15,010 nt of DNA from Spirochaetaceae bacterium (lineage in GTDB: Bacteria; Spirochaetota; Spirochaetia; PWKH01), in NCBI GenBank assembly GCA_003557605.1, contig PWNW01000163.1, forward strand, positions 1 through 15,010. Reading direction: 5' to 3'. The notes below the pieces were generated by a model, which worked only from the letters and a program-made list of their open reading frames with translations, had not been told where the DNA came from and made no database searches. Every line of letters begins with the position of its first letter. Position 1 is the first letter of the stretch. Positions 1 through 5,697 of the stretch are shown one piece after another. The position numbers and the translations under genes were made by a program.

Positions 1-1477
1 AGATCACCGGAAGCTTCCAAACTGACGCAAGGTTCATAGCTTCGTGGAAGGCTCCTTCATTTGTTGCTCCGTCCCCGAGGAACACCGCAGTGCACCGGTC
101 CTGGTCAAGCATCTTTGAAGAAAGTGCGGCACCTGCAGCTGCAGGGAGAGCCCCTGCCACAACACCGTTCATACCCATGATTCCCTTGGAGGCATCAACA
201 AGGTGCATGGAACCTCCCCGGCCTCCTGCGCAGCCGGTCTTTCTTCCGAACAATTCTGCCATAAAGGAAACACTGTCCAGCCCCTTGCCGATGGAGTGTC
301 CATGCCCTCTATGGGTCCCGAACACCAGGTCCTGGTCCTCCAGGGCACATCCGGGCACCACGCTGGAAGCTTCCTGCCCGATGGAGAGATGGGTTGTACC
401 GTACATCTGTTTTTCTGCAAACAGCTGCTCAAGGCGGCTGTCCAGAAGCCGGGTCCTCAGCATCCGGACATACATGGTCTTTAAGGCATCCGCCGGAATC
501 TGCCTGACCCGGCATGACCGTTCCACTTCAGAAATGATGCCCAGGGCAGTGGATATATCGGTTACCAGCACGTCGATATATCCTCCGTTCAGAGCGCTGA
601 TAATCGCATCCACCTTCTGTTTTCCGTATGCCACGGCAGCTACCTGGGGAATGTCCTTGAATGCTTCGGGATGCACACCGATAAACCGGTCATGAACACT
701 GTGGTCCATCACACTGCCGTCACGCCCGATAAACCAGCCGCTGAGGGTTGCACTTCCTCCCTGCTCCTTCACTGCAAGGGATTCCTCCCGGGAAAGGTAT
801 CCCGCCTTTGCCAGCTCATTATCTCCCTGTTCATTTGAACCGATGCCGACAAAGGCAATGTCAACATTCCTTGCTCCCGCCAGGGAATCGGCGATCTTCT
901 TCTCAGAAACCAGCAGGTCCCTAAGCTCCTTTCCGGCCACCAGCATGGGCGCCTGAATAAGCCTGGCTTTCCCGCCAAGAATTTTTGCAAGTCTCCGGGC
1001 AAGAACAAACCCCTCAATGTCAAGGTACGGTGAATCAATCACCCCGTGCATCTGAAAGACCTCAACATCATAGGTCCGCTGAACCCTCAGATGCTGGACA
1101 ATGTAGTACAGAGAAGTGCCCCATTCGATTCCTATCCGCAGTCCGTCACGAAGCTTCTCAGCAAGAAACTGAGCTGCCTTCGCACCAACCCTGGACCCGG
1201 TATCGGCATGCTTCACATCAGGACTCCCGTCTGATGCAATGATCACCCGCTGCAGGGCGAAGATGCTTTTGAGCTGCTGTTCAATATCTTTCGCTGGAAC
1301 ATCAGAATCCTGGAGATGAAGGTGAATGATCCCTTCGTCACGTCCACGTTTCAGCAGTTTTGAAACTTGGCTCCGGGAGATATCAAAGATCTGGGCAATT
1401 TCCGCCTGCTGTTTTCCTTCCACATAATAAAGCCGGGCAATTTCCAGTATTTCCTGCCCGCAGTGTTTTCCAGTCAT
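1..1477 (-). CDS. SorC-family regulator fused to TPP-dependent E1-alpha dehydrogenase (partial)
   Basis: I read this frame codon by codon from the ATG at 1477 to the window edge: 492 residues with no stop. Residues 17-51 form a helix-turn-helix of the SorC/DeoR kind (AEIAQIFDISRSQVSKLLKR). The sugar-phosphate-sensing domain follows to about residue 318 and ends in the usual way for SorC proteins (GGYIDVLVTD, 298-307). After a linker of about ten residues an E1-alpha domain begins (KTMYVRMLRTR from 333), with THRGHGH at 388-394, as in acetoin dehydrogenase AcoA, and the GDG start of the thiamine-diphosphate motif at 468-470; the paired Asn of that motif lies beyond the edge. E1-alpha pairs with E1-beta to decarboxylate 2-oxo acids or cleave acetoin and passes the acyl group to E2. 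The partner genes would be expected to the left. SorC proteins are normally about 315 residues and free-standing, so the fusion is odd. The ribosome site is a run of eight G three bases before the ATG. Confidence 0.9.
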   Translation of the reverse strand, partial: MTGKHCGQEILEIARLYYVEGKQQAEIAQIFDISRSQVSKLLKRGRDEGIIHLHLQDSDVPAKDIEQQLKSIFALQRVIIASDGSPDVKHADTGSRVGAKAAQFLAEKLRDGLRIGIEWGTSLYYIVQHLRVQRTYDVEVFQMHGVIDSPYLDIEGFVLARRLAKILGGKARLIQAPMLVAGKELRDLLVSEKKIADSLAGARNVDIAFVGIGSNEQGDNELAKAGYLSREESLAVKEQGGSATLSGWFIGRDGSVMDHSVHDRFIGVHPEAFKDIPQVAAVAYGKQKVDAIISALNGGYIDVLVTDISTALGIISEVERSCRVRQIPADALKTMYVRMLRTRLLDSRLEQLFAEKQMYGTTHLSIGQEASSVVPGCALEDQDLVFGTHRGHGHSIGKGLDSVSFMAELFGRKTGCAGGRGGSMHLVDASKGIMGMNGVVAGALPAAAGAALSSKMLDQDRCTAVFLGDGATNEGAFHEAMNLASVWKLPVI

Positions 1478-1490
1478 CAGCCCCCCCCGA

Positions 1491-1530
1491 TCACAATTTC
1501 CACAATACTATCATTATGGAACATATGTGA
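1491..1530. promoter_or_regulatory. Probable operator of the SorC-E1 gene
   Basis: Nested inverted repeats lie over the promoter: TTCCACAAT (1498-1506) faces ATTATGGAA (1513-1521) with one mismatch and a 6-base spacer, and outside it TCACA (1491-1495) faces TGTGA (1526-1530). The inner dyad covers the -10 box and the promoter spacer. Position and symmetry suit autoregulation by the SorC half of the neighbouring protein; that link is an inference. Confidence 0.5.
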
Positions 1531-1533
1531 CAA
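1505..1533 (-). promoter_or_regulatory. Sigma70-type promoter of the SorC-E1 gene
   Basis: On the minus strand, -35 TTGTCA (1528-1533, 5 of 6 to consensus) and -10 TAGTAT (1505-1510, 4 of 6) are 17 bases apart. Predicted start near 1498, giving a leader of about 20 bases that holds the G8 ribosome site. It starts directly after the U-tract of the clpP terminator. Confidence 0.6.
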
Positions 1534-1534
1534 T

Positions 1535-1565
1535 AAAAAAAATACCCAACCGATTAAAGTTAGGG
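1535..1565 (-). terminator. Rho-independent terminator after clpP
   Basis: On the minus strand CCCTAAC (1559-1565) and GTTGGG (1545-1550) can pair with one bulged base around an 8-base loop, followed closely by eight T (1535-1542). It lies 24 bases past the clpP stop codon. The stem is short, but the U-tract is strong. Confidence 0.6.
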
Positions 1566-1588
1566 ATGTTTTTTGACATTTTAGGGGT

Positions 1589-2167
1589 CTATATGTCTAA
1601 ATTAGATTTCTTTGTTACTATTTGGGAAATCAGTCCGTACTCCACCGCTTCCCGTGCATCCAGCCAGCAGTCCCGGTCTGTATCCCTTTCAACCTTCTCA
1701 TAGGGCTGCCCGGACTCGCTGCTGATGAGCTCATTTATTTTTATTCGGTACTTTTCAAGCTGCCGGGCATGGATTTCAATCTCAGTGGCAACTCCCCTGA
1801 TTCCACTTAAGGGCTGATGAATCAGATAGTTCGAATTAGGAAGCCCAAACCTTCGTTCCTTGGGTGCTGCAAGCAGTATTACCGAAGCGGCGCTTGCCAC
1901 CAGACCCATCCCGATGGTGTACACCTTCGGAGTTATGTACCTGATGATGTCATATACGGCAAATCCCGCATCCGCATCTCCCCCGGGGGAGTCAATATAG
2001 ATCTTAATCGGTTCATCACCAAATGCATCAAGCAGCAGCAGCTGCTTCACCGCACGTTCTGCCAGCTCCTTATGTATCTCCCCTGATATCAGTACAGATC
2101 GGGTTTCAAGCATTTTTTCTGTCAGTACATCGGGCCTGTTCTTTTCTTTGTTATCCTGTTCAGCCAT
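1589..2167 (-). CDS. clpP: ClpP-type ATP-dependent protease proteolytic subunit
   Basis: A 192-residue serine peptidase of the ClpP family, the normal length. The catalytic triad is visible: Ser92 in GLVASAAS, His117 in LIHQPL, and Asp166 in TDRDCW, all in the expected order and spacing; SPGGD at 60-64 is the family's oxyanion-region motif. ClpP forms double seven-membered rings that degrade proteins fed in by ClpX or ClpA. The serine region (GLVASAASVIL) differs from the common GQAASMGA pattern, so this may be a second ClpP paralogue rather than the housekeeping copy. No clpX or tig is next to it, which also fits a stand-alone paralogue. The ribosome site GAGGAG lies 5 bases before the ATG. 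It is transcribed alone: terminator downstream, own promoter region upstream. Confidence 0.92.
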   Translation of the reverse strand: MAEQDNKEKNRPDVLTEKMLETRSVLISGEIHKELAERAVKQLLLLDAFGDEPIKIYIDSPGGDADAGFAVYDIIRYITPKVYTIGMGLVASAASVILLAAPKERRFGLPNSNYLIHQPLSGIRGVATEIEIHARQLEKYRIKINELISSESGQPYEKVERDTDRDCWLDAREAVEYGLISQIVTKKSNLDI

Positions 2168-2198
2168 GGGCTCTCCTCACATATGTGCTTATAGACAC

Positions 2199-2227
2199 AG
2201 TATACTGACATTTTCCCTTGGAGAAAA
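2199..2227 (-). promoter_or_regulatory. Possible clpP promoter
   Basis: A good -10 box TATACT (2199-2204) lies 17 bases from a poor -35 (TTTTCT, 2222-2227) on the minus strand. The leader of about 25 bases carries a 10-base palindrome CACATATGTG (2178-2187) just before the ribosome site. The weak -35 keeps confidence low. Confidence 0.35.
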
Positions 2228-2232
2228 GGGCT

Positions 2233-2257
2233 GCAGGCAGCAGTTACTGCCGCCTGC
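2233..2257 (-). terminator. Hairpin spanning the stop codon of the 54-residue gene
   Basis: Two 11-base arms (2233-2243 and 2247-2257) pair with one G-T wobble around a 3-base loop, and the loop is exactly the TAA stop codon of the small gene. A short T-run (2224-2227) follows five bases later on the minus strand. It probably ends or protects the small-gene transcript before clpP; the weak U-tract makes termination uncertain. Confidence 0.5.
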
Positions 2258-2408
2258 CAGCTATATATGCAAAAAGGGATATCAGGTGAAAAAGCTTTCC
2301 CTTCTTTACCCGATGTTTTGCAGAAAAGCGCATTCGTTCTGCATCTCGAATATATTCTCTGTGTTTTTCCCGTGCGGGCTCTTCAAAGAGCATGAACTCA
2401 TAAGACAT
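2244..2408 (-). CDS. Small hypothetical protein, 54 residues, second of a paralogous pair
   Basis: The chosen ATG (2408) has a strong ribosome site, GGAGG at 2415-2419, six bases upstream; the frame is open further upstream but without a comparable site. The product starts MSYEFMLFEE, then a charged helix (AREKHREYIRDAERMR, about 12-27), a basic stretch (KHRVKKGK, 31-38) and a hydrophobic end (LFHLISLFAYIAG, 39-51). It aligns without gaps in its helix with the 53-residue protein upstream (AR-K-R-aromatic-aliphatic-x-acid-A-acid-x-x-R). No known domain is recognised. The basic-then-hydrophobic tail would suit binding to a membrane surface. It is the second gene of a likely two-gene transcript under the control region shared with the ArsR-type gene. 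Function unknown. Confidence 0.7.
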   Translation of the reverse strand: MSYEFMLFEEPAREKHREYIRDAERMRFSAKHRVKKGKLFHLISLFAYIAGRRQ

Positions 2409-2564
2409 ACCAGTCCTCCAGATCGAAGGAGAGTCAGCCGAACTGCATCGGTTCTGACATCCGTCATTACTGAAGCAGGCGAGTTTTTTTATGGTTTCAG
2501 GATTACACAATCCGCCGAGGGTCTAAGGGAGGAGGGAAAGAAGGAGAAGAAAGCATCAAGCAGT

Positions 2565-2583
2565 TCGGCAGCTGCACTGCCGA
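2565..2583 (-). other. Hairpin between the two small genes
   Basis: A perfect 7-base stem, TCGGCAG (2565-2571) and CTGCCGA (2577-2583), with a 5-base loop, lies 20 bases after the stop of the 53-residue gene. It is followed on the minus strand by a pyrimidine-rich stretch but no clean U-run. It could lower expression of the second gene relative to the first; this is a guess from position. Confidence 0.4.
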
Positions 2584-2603
2584 CATTTATACTCTTTCTG
2601 TTC

Positions 2604-2765
2604 CTACTTCCCCAGCCCGAAGATCTGAGCAACCGCAGCTAAAAGAGCCATCGGCCTCTTGGTACTTTCCTGGACCCCTGCCCGTCTCTGCTCATCAGCC
2701 TCTACCAAAAAATTCCTGCTTTTCTGCCTGGCCAATTCATTCATCATTTGATTTTCCATACACAT
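2604..2765 (-). CDS. Small hypothetical protein, 53 residues, first of a paralogous pair
   Basis: This frame has an excellent ribosome site, GGGGAGG at 2771-2777, five bases from the ATG at 2765. The product runs MCMENQMMNE, then a charged helix (LARQKSRNFLVEADEQRR, about 11-28), a short polar linker, and a hydrophobic C-terminal helix (MALLAAVAQIFGLGK, 39-53). Its helix matches that of the 54-residue downstream protein at most charged and hydrophobic positions, so the two are tandem duplicates. No known domain, catalytic residues or signal peptide is seen. It is the promoter-proximal gene under the TTCTAA operator array. The hydrophobic tail could insert in or lie on the membrane. Short length and lack of a recognised family are the main doubts; ribosome site, duplication and promoter support it as real. 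Confidence 0.72.
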   Translation of the reverse strand: MCMENQMMNELARQKSRNFLVEADEQRRAGVQESTKRPMALLAAVAQIFGLGK

Positions 2766-2793
2766 ATTGTCCTCCCCGGCAATGCCGAATTTA

Positions 2794-2914
2794 TTCTAAT
2801 AATTTAGTTAGAATCATTTCTAACTTGTATATTATATATATAAGATATATTTCTAATATTGTCAATACTATTATTAGAATATTATCTAATTATTTTTTTT
2901 GATGCATTTCTAAC
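2794..2914. promoter_or_regulatory. Operator array of TTCTAA/TTAGAA half-sites
   Basis: Half-sites TTCTAA occur at 2794, 2818, 2851 and 2908, and the reverse TTAGAA at 2808 and 2874. They make a perfect dyad GTTAGAA-TCAT-TTCTAAC (2807-2824) and a second dyad TTCTAATA (2851-2858) with TATTAGAA (2872-2879). The second is centred on the -35 box of the small-gene promoter; the half-site at 2908 ends four bases before the -35 of the ArsR-type gene. The layout suggests that the divergent ArsR-type protein represses both directions. Confidence 0.65.
2837..2865 (-). promoter_or_regulatory. Promoter of the two small genes
   Basis: On the minus strand a perfect -35 TTGACA (2860-2865) and -10 TATATA (2837-2842) are 17 bases apart. 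Predicted start near 2830, with a leader of about 65 bases that contains the GTTAGAA/TTCTAAC dyad and a small dyad CGGCA/TGCCG (2777-2787) touching the ribosome site. Confidence 0.65.
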
Positions 2915-2917
2915 CCC

Positions 2918-2946
2918 TAGTCATAGAATTTTATCTATGCTATACT
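2918..2946 (+). promoter_or_regulatory. Promoter of the ArsR-type gene, predicted leaderless
   Basis: -35 TAGTCA (2918-2923) and -10 TATACT (2941-2946) are 17 bases apart. Only CCTCCT separates the -10 box from the ATG at 2953, so transcription should start at or within a base or two of the A of the start codon. There is no purine-rich ribosome site. Confidence 0.6.
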
Positions 2947-2952
2947 CCTCCT

Positions 2953-3999
2953 ATGAAGATACATACATCCTTGGCCCTGGAAGCATTAGGCCTCTTCTCA
3001 ACCTACATCCACAGCTATCTAAAAAAGGAAGATGAGCCCTTGGCAATCTCCATGGATCCCACGATTCATCAGTGGATGAAGGAAATTGACGGAGAGATTT
3101 CCACGTTCCTCCGCAATGATATGGAGATGCTGTTCTCAAAGACCCAGATCAACAACTGGTTTCTGTTCTTCCTCATTGAGCGGAAAAAGGCCCGGACAAC
3201 CGAGGAGCTTCTGGATTATCTTGATGCCATGTCATCCGATGAATTCAGGAGCCTGTACCTGAAGATTATCAAGCTTGATGCTGTGCCGCTGGAAAAGATT
3301 ACCCAGAAAATGATACGGACCTCTGTGGAGAAGCACTTCTTCAGTGAGGTGCGGGGTGAAGATAAGAATATTGCTCAGCTGCTCAAGGAGCCTGACGAAT
3401 GGAAGACCAGGATAACCGGTGTATACCGAAGATTCCATCATGATTTCTTCATTCCCAGGCAGCAGCGTATCAGCGAACAGCTTCAGGCGACGTTTGAAAA
3501 ATCCCAGAAGAAGCTTGACGATGATCCCGATGTATACCTGAATGCACTTACCGTGGGCCATTACAAGACGGTACTCCATTCCACCAGGGACCTGAAGATT
3601 TTTGGAACCTACTGCTATGACCGGGGATTTACCATTTCTATACGGGAGAAGCTCTTCTGGTACGGTTTTCGGAGAGAACTGCTGCTCGAAGAGATTGACA
3701 GAAAGGCCAAAACCGCCCTGCTCTTTTCAACCCTGTCTGACCCGAAACGGGTGGAAATCCTGAGGCTGATCACACAGAAGACCTGGTACAGCAACGAACT
3801 TGCGAAGCACTTCAAGCTCACCTCTGCGACTATGTCATATCACATAAATAAGCTGCTTTCAGCGGGGCTGCTGACCTTTGAAATCGGTGAGCAGAACAAG
3901 ATTTACTACCAGGTGAACACGAAGATTCTCTGCGACCTGCTTGATGCGGCAAAGGAAGACCTGCTGAGCACCGCAGACTGCTCAGAGCTCGACAAATAG
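2953..3999 (+). CDS. ArsR-type winged-helix transcription regulator with a long N-terminal domain
   Basis: A 348-residue protein. The C-terminal third is an ArsR/SmtB-like winged helix: LSDPKRVEILRLI at 261-273, recognition part YSNELAKHF to INKLLSAGLL at 279-307, and a beta wing to about 322 ending IYYQV. Residues 1-250 form a mostly helical, charged domain without membrane segments that I do not recognise; ArsR proteins are usually about 100 residues, so this domain may sense a ligand or mediate assembly. The classical ELCVCDL metal site is absent, so metal sensing is unlikely. It is divergent to the two small genes, and repeats that look like its binding sites cover both promoters, so it probably controls them and itself. 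Its end overlaps the convergent PH-like gene by 18 bases, and a 7-base stem (CTGAGCA/TGCTCAG, 3964-3985) lies in the overlap. Confidence 0.85.
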   Translation: MKIHTSLALEALGLFSTYIHSYLKKEDEPLAISMDPTIHQWMKEIDGEISTFLRNDMEMLFSKTQINNWFLFFLIERKKARTTEELLDYLDAMSSDEFRSLYLKIIKLDAVPLEKITQKMIRTSVEKHFFSEVRGEDKNIAQLLKEPDEWKTRITGVYRRFHHDFFIPRQQRISEQLQATFEKSQKKLDDDPDVYLNALTVGHYKTVLHSTRDLKIFGTYCYDRGFTISIREKLFWYGFRRELLLEEIDRKAKTALLFSTLSDPKRVEILRLITQKTWYSNELAKHFKLTSATMSYHINKLLSAGLLTFEIGEQNKIYYQVNTKILCDLLDAAKEDLLSTADCSELDK

Positions 4000-4536
4000 A
4001 TAGGGCACCCTGAGAATACCCGCAAGGGCGCTTCCGATCTGCTGCATGTGATCTCCGTCGGTGCCGTCGTCAATATACACCCGCTTTTCAGCAGCAACCA
4101 GGACCAGCTTAAAATAGAGCTTCCGGCGCTCAAAGAAGGAACGGGAATCTTTATTTCTCGGTGAGAAGGATTCAGACAGAAGCCGGACTGCCTCAACCTG
4201 CACCCCCTCAAGGTCATCAAGAGAATACTTCGTGGTCTTTACAGGCAATCCGATGATGCCTCTCTGGTACCGTATTACCCGTTCATCAATAGCAAATTCC
4301 CATTTTCTGCTGTGGACACCAATACCTGTTGATACACATATCAGCAGCAGAAAAAAGAGGGTTCCCCCGGGCCTCTCAGCAAAGGAGTGAGGATCTGCTG
4401 AAAGTCCTGAGATAAGTGAAACAGTCAGCAGTGCGGCAGCTCCAAGAAATATCCCCCTTCGCAGAGGGCTGAAGACTAACCGCGGACAGTTGGGCTGTTT
4501 TATCTGAAGCACATATCGTGAACGTACTGATACCAT
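3982..4536 (-). CDS. Membrane protein with a PH-like domain, last gene of the opp operon
   Basis: A 184-residue protein of unknown function. Two likely membrane helices lie at about 28-46 (GIFLGAAALLTVSLISGLS) and 58-75 (GTLFFLLLICVSTGIGVH). The soluble part begins WEFAIDERVIRYQRGI and continues KTTKYSLDDLEGVQVE, a pattern like the bacterial PH-type domains (DUF304/bPH2) that follow paired membrane helices; the match is by appearance only. The ATG comes three bases after the oppF stop with no clear ribosome site, so translation is likely coupled to oppF. Co-transcription hints at a role with the importer or merely read-through. It ends in TGA, overlapping the ArsR-type gene tail to tail. Confidence 0.7.
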   Translation of the reverse strand: MVSVRSRYVLQIKQPNCPRLVFSPLRRGIFLGAAALLTVSLISGLSADPHSFAERPGGTLFFLLLICVSTGIGVHSRKWEFAIDERVIRYQRGIIGLPVKTTKYSLDDLEGVQVEAVRLLSESFSPRNKDSRSFFERRKLYFKLVLVAAEKRVYIDDGTDGDHMQQIGSALAGILRVPYLFVEL

Positions 4537-4539
4537 ATG

Positions 4540-5697
4540 CTAGCCGTTGGGCGGATTATGGCAGGATATTACATGTCCGTCCTTGTCACGTCCTAGCTCG
4601 GGTGTTTCTTTTCGGCACATGTCCACCGCATATCGGCACCTTGGATGAAACGAACATCCAGGAGGAGGATTTACCGGACTGGGGACATCTCCCTCAAGGA
4701 TTATCTCTTCGGCCTTGTGTTCGGGATCAGCAACTGGAACAGATGAAAGCAGACTGATGGTATAGGGATGTCTGGGGTTTTTGTACAGCTGGCTTGCCTT
4801 GGCATTTTCAACCATTTTCCCAAGGTACATGACCGCAACACGGTCAGACACATACTGCACCACGCTGAGATCATGGGCAATAAAAATATAGGTCAGATCA
4901 AAATCATCCTGCAGTTCAATGAGCAGGTTGATAACCTGGGCCTGGATTGATACATCAAGGGCACTCACCGGTTCATCACAGACAATCAGACTTGGGGTAA
5001 GACTGAGGGCCCGGGCAATGCCTATTCTCTGCCGCTGCCCCCCCGAAAACTCGTGAGGATATCTGTTGGCTGCGGCACGAGGCAGGCCGACTTTATCGAG
5101 AAGCTCAAAGACCCACTTCTCCAGGGCTGCTCCCTTATGGGTGCCGAACTCCTTCGGCCCCTCTCCGACGAGATCCTTTACCAGCATCATCGGATTCAGG
5201 GATGCCCAGGGGTCCTGAAACACCATCTGGATTCTTCTGCGGGCAATGCTCATCTGTTCCCTGCCCATACTGAGAATATCGGTATTCTTTGCCAGCCCGT
5301 TTGCCTTGAGCCGCAGCTCCCTGACTTCCTTAGTCAGTTCCCGAAGCTCCTTCCTCAGTGTCTTCGGACCGCTGAGGTCTCTCTGCATCTGGTCAATCAG
5401 TGCCTGCTTTTCAAGCCGGAGGGAATCAAGCTCCTCAACCCTGCTGATAACTCCAGCATGCTTCTGGGGATCAAGAAATATTCTTCCCTCTTCAGGTTCA
5501 TAGAGCCTAAGGATGCATCTGCCGGCAGTCGTCTTACCGCATCCTGATTCACCCACCAGTCCGATCGTCTCACCGCGGGCAACATCCATGTTGATGCCGT
5601 CCACCGCCTTGAGGATTAGTGACTTCCCTGAGAAGGGACCGGCCTTCACCGGAAAATATTTCTTCAGATTCCGTACTGCCAATAGTTGATTATCCAC
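4540..5697 (-). CDS. oppF: Oligopeptide-type ABC importer ATPase OppF, with coiled-coil-like insert
   Basis: I place the start at GTG 5697, which overlaps the oppD stop by 8 bases (GTGGATAA); this gives 385 residues. The 50 residues readable upstream of it overlap oppD and look non-coding. Walker A GESGCGKT is at 49-56, Q-loop Gln161, signature FSGGQRQR 217-224, Walker B LIVCDEP 237-243, and switch His275. The C-terminal oligopeptide domain carries Cys348, Cys354, Cys361 and Cys379, a set that binds an iron-sulphur cluster in some DppD-type proteins. Between Walker A and the Q-loop sits an extra segment of about 60 residues (roughly 77-140) rich in Leu, Glu, Lys and Arg (KTLRKELRELTKEVRELRLK), likely helical. 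Typical OppF is about 320-330 residues, so the insert explains the length. It powers uptake together with OppD. Confidence 0.92.
   Translation of the reverse strand: MDNQLLAVRNLKKYFPVKAGPFSGKSLILKAVDGINMDVARGETIGLVGESGCGKTTAGRCILRLYEPEEGRIFLDPQKHAGVISRVEELDSLRLEKQALIDQMQRDLSGPKTLRKELRELTKEVRELRLKANGLAKNTDILSMGREQMSIARRRIQMVFQDPWASLNPMMLVKDLVGEGPKEFGTHKGAALEKWVFELLDKVGLPRAAANRYPHEFSGGQRQRIGIARALSLTPSLIVCDEPVSALDVSIQAQVINLLIELQDDFDLTYIFIAHDLSVVQYVSDRVAVMYLGKMVENAKASQLYKNPRHPYTISLLSSVPVADPEHKAEEIILEGDVPSPVNPPPGCSFHPRCRYAVDMCRKETPELGRDKDGHVISCHNPPNG

Noticed and set aside
90..695. Open frame of 201 codons on the plus strand
   Set aside because: It lies wholly antisense to the SorC-E1 frame, which has clear domains; proline- and serine-rich composition is typical of a shadow frame.
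1521..2188. Shared 10-mer ACATATGTGA before the fusion gene and before clpP
   Set aside because: The two copies are in opposite orientation and different positions relative to their promoters; CATATG-centred palindromes of this size are plausible by chance.
2409..2510. Longer version of the 54-residue protein starting at 2510
   Set aside because: The 34 extra residues are cysteine-rich and lack a ribosome site; GGAGG is at the right distance only for the ATG at 2408.
2148..2642. Open frame of 164 codons on the plus strand
   Set aside because: It runs antisense to the 54-residue gene and the end of the 53-residue gene, starts inside clpP, and has no ribosome site or recognisable domain.
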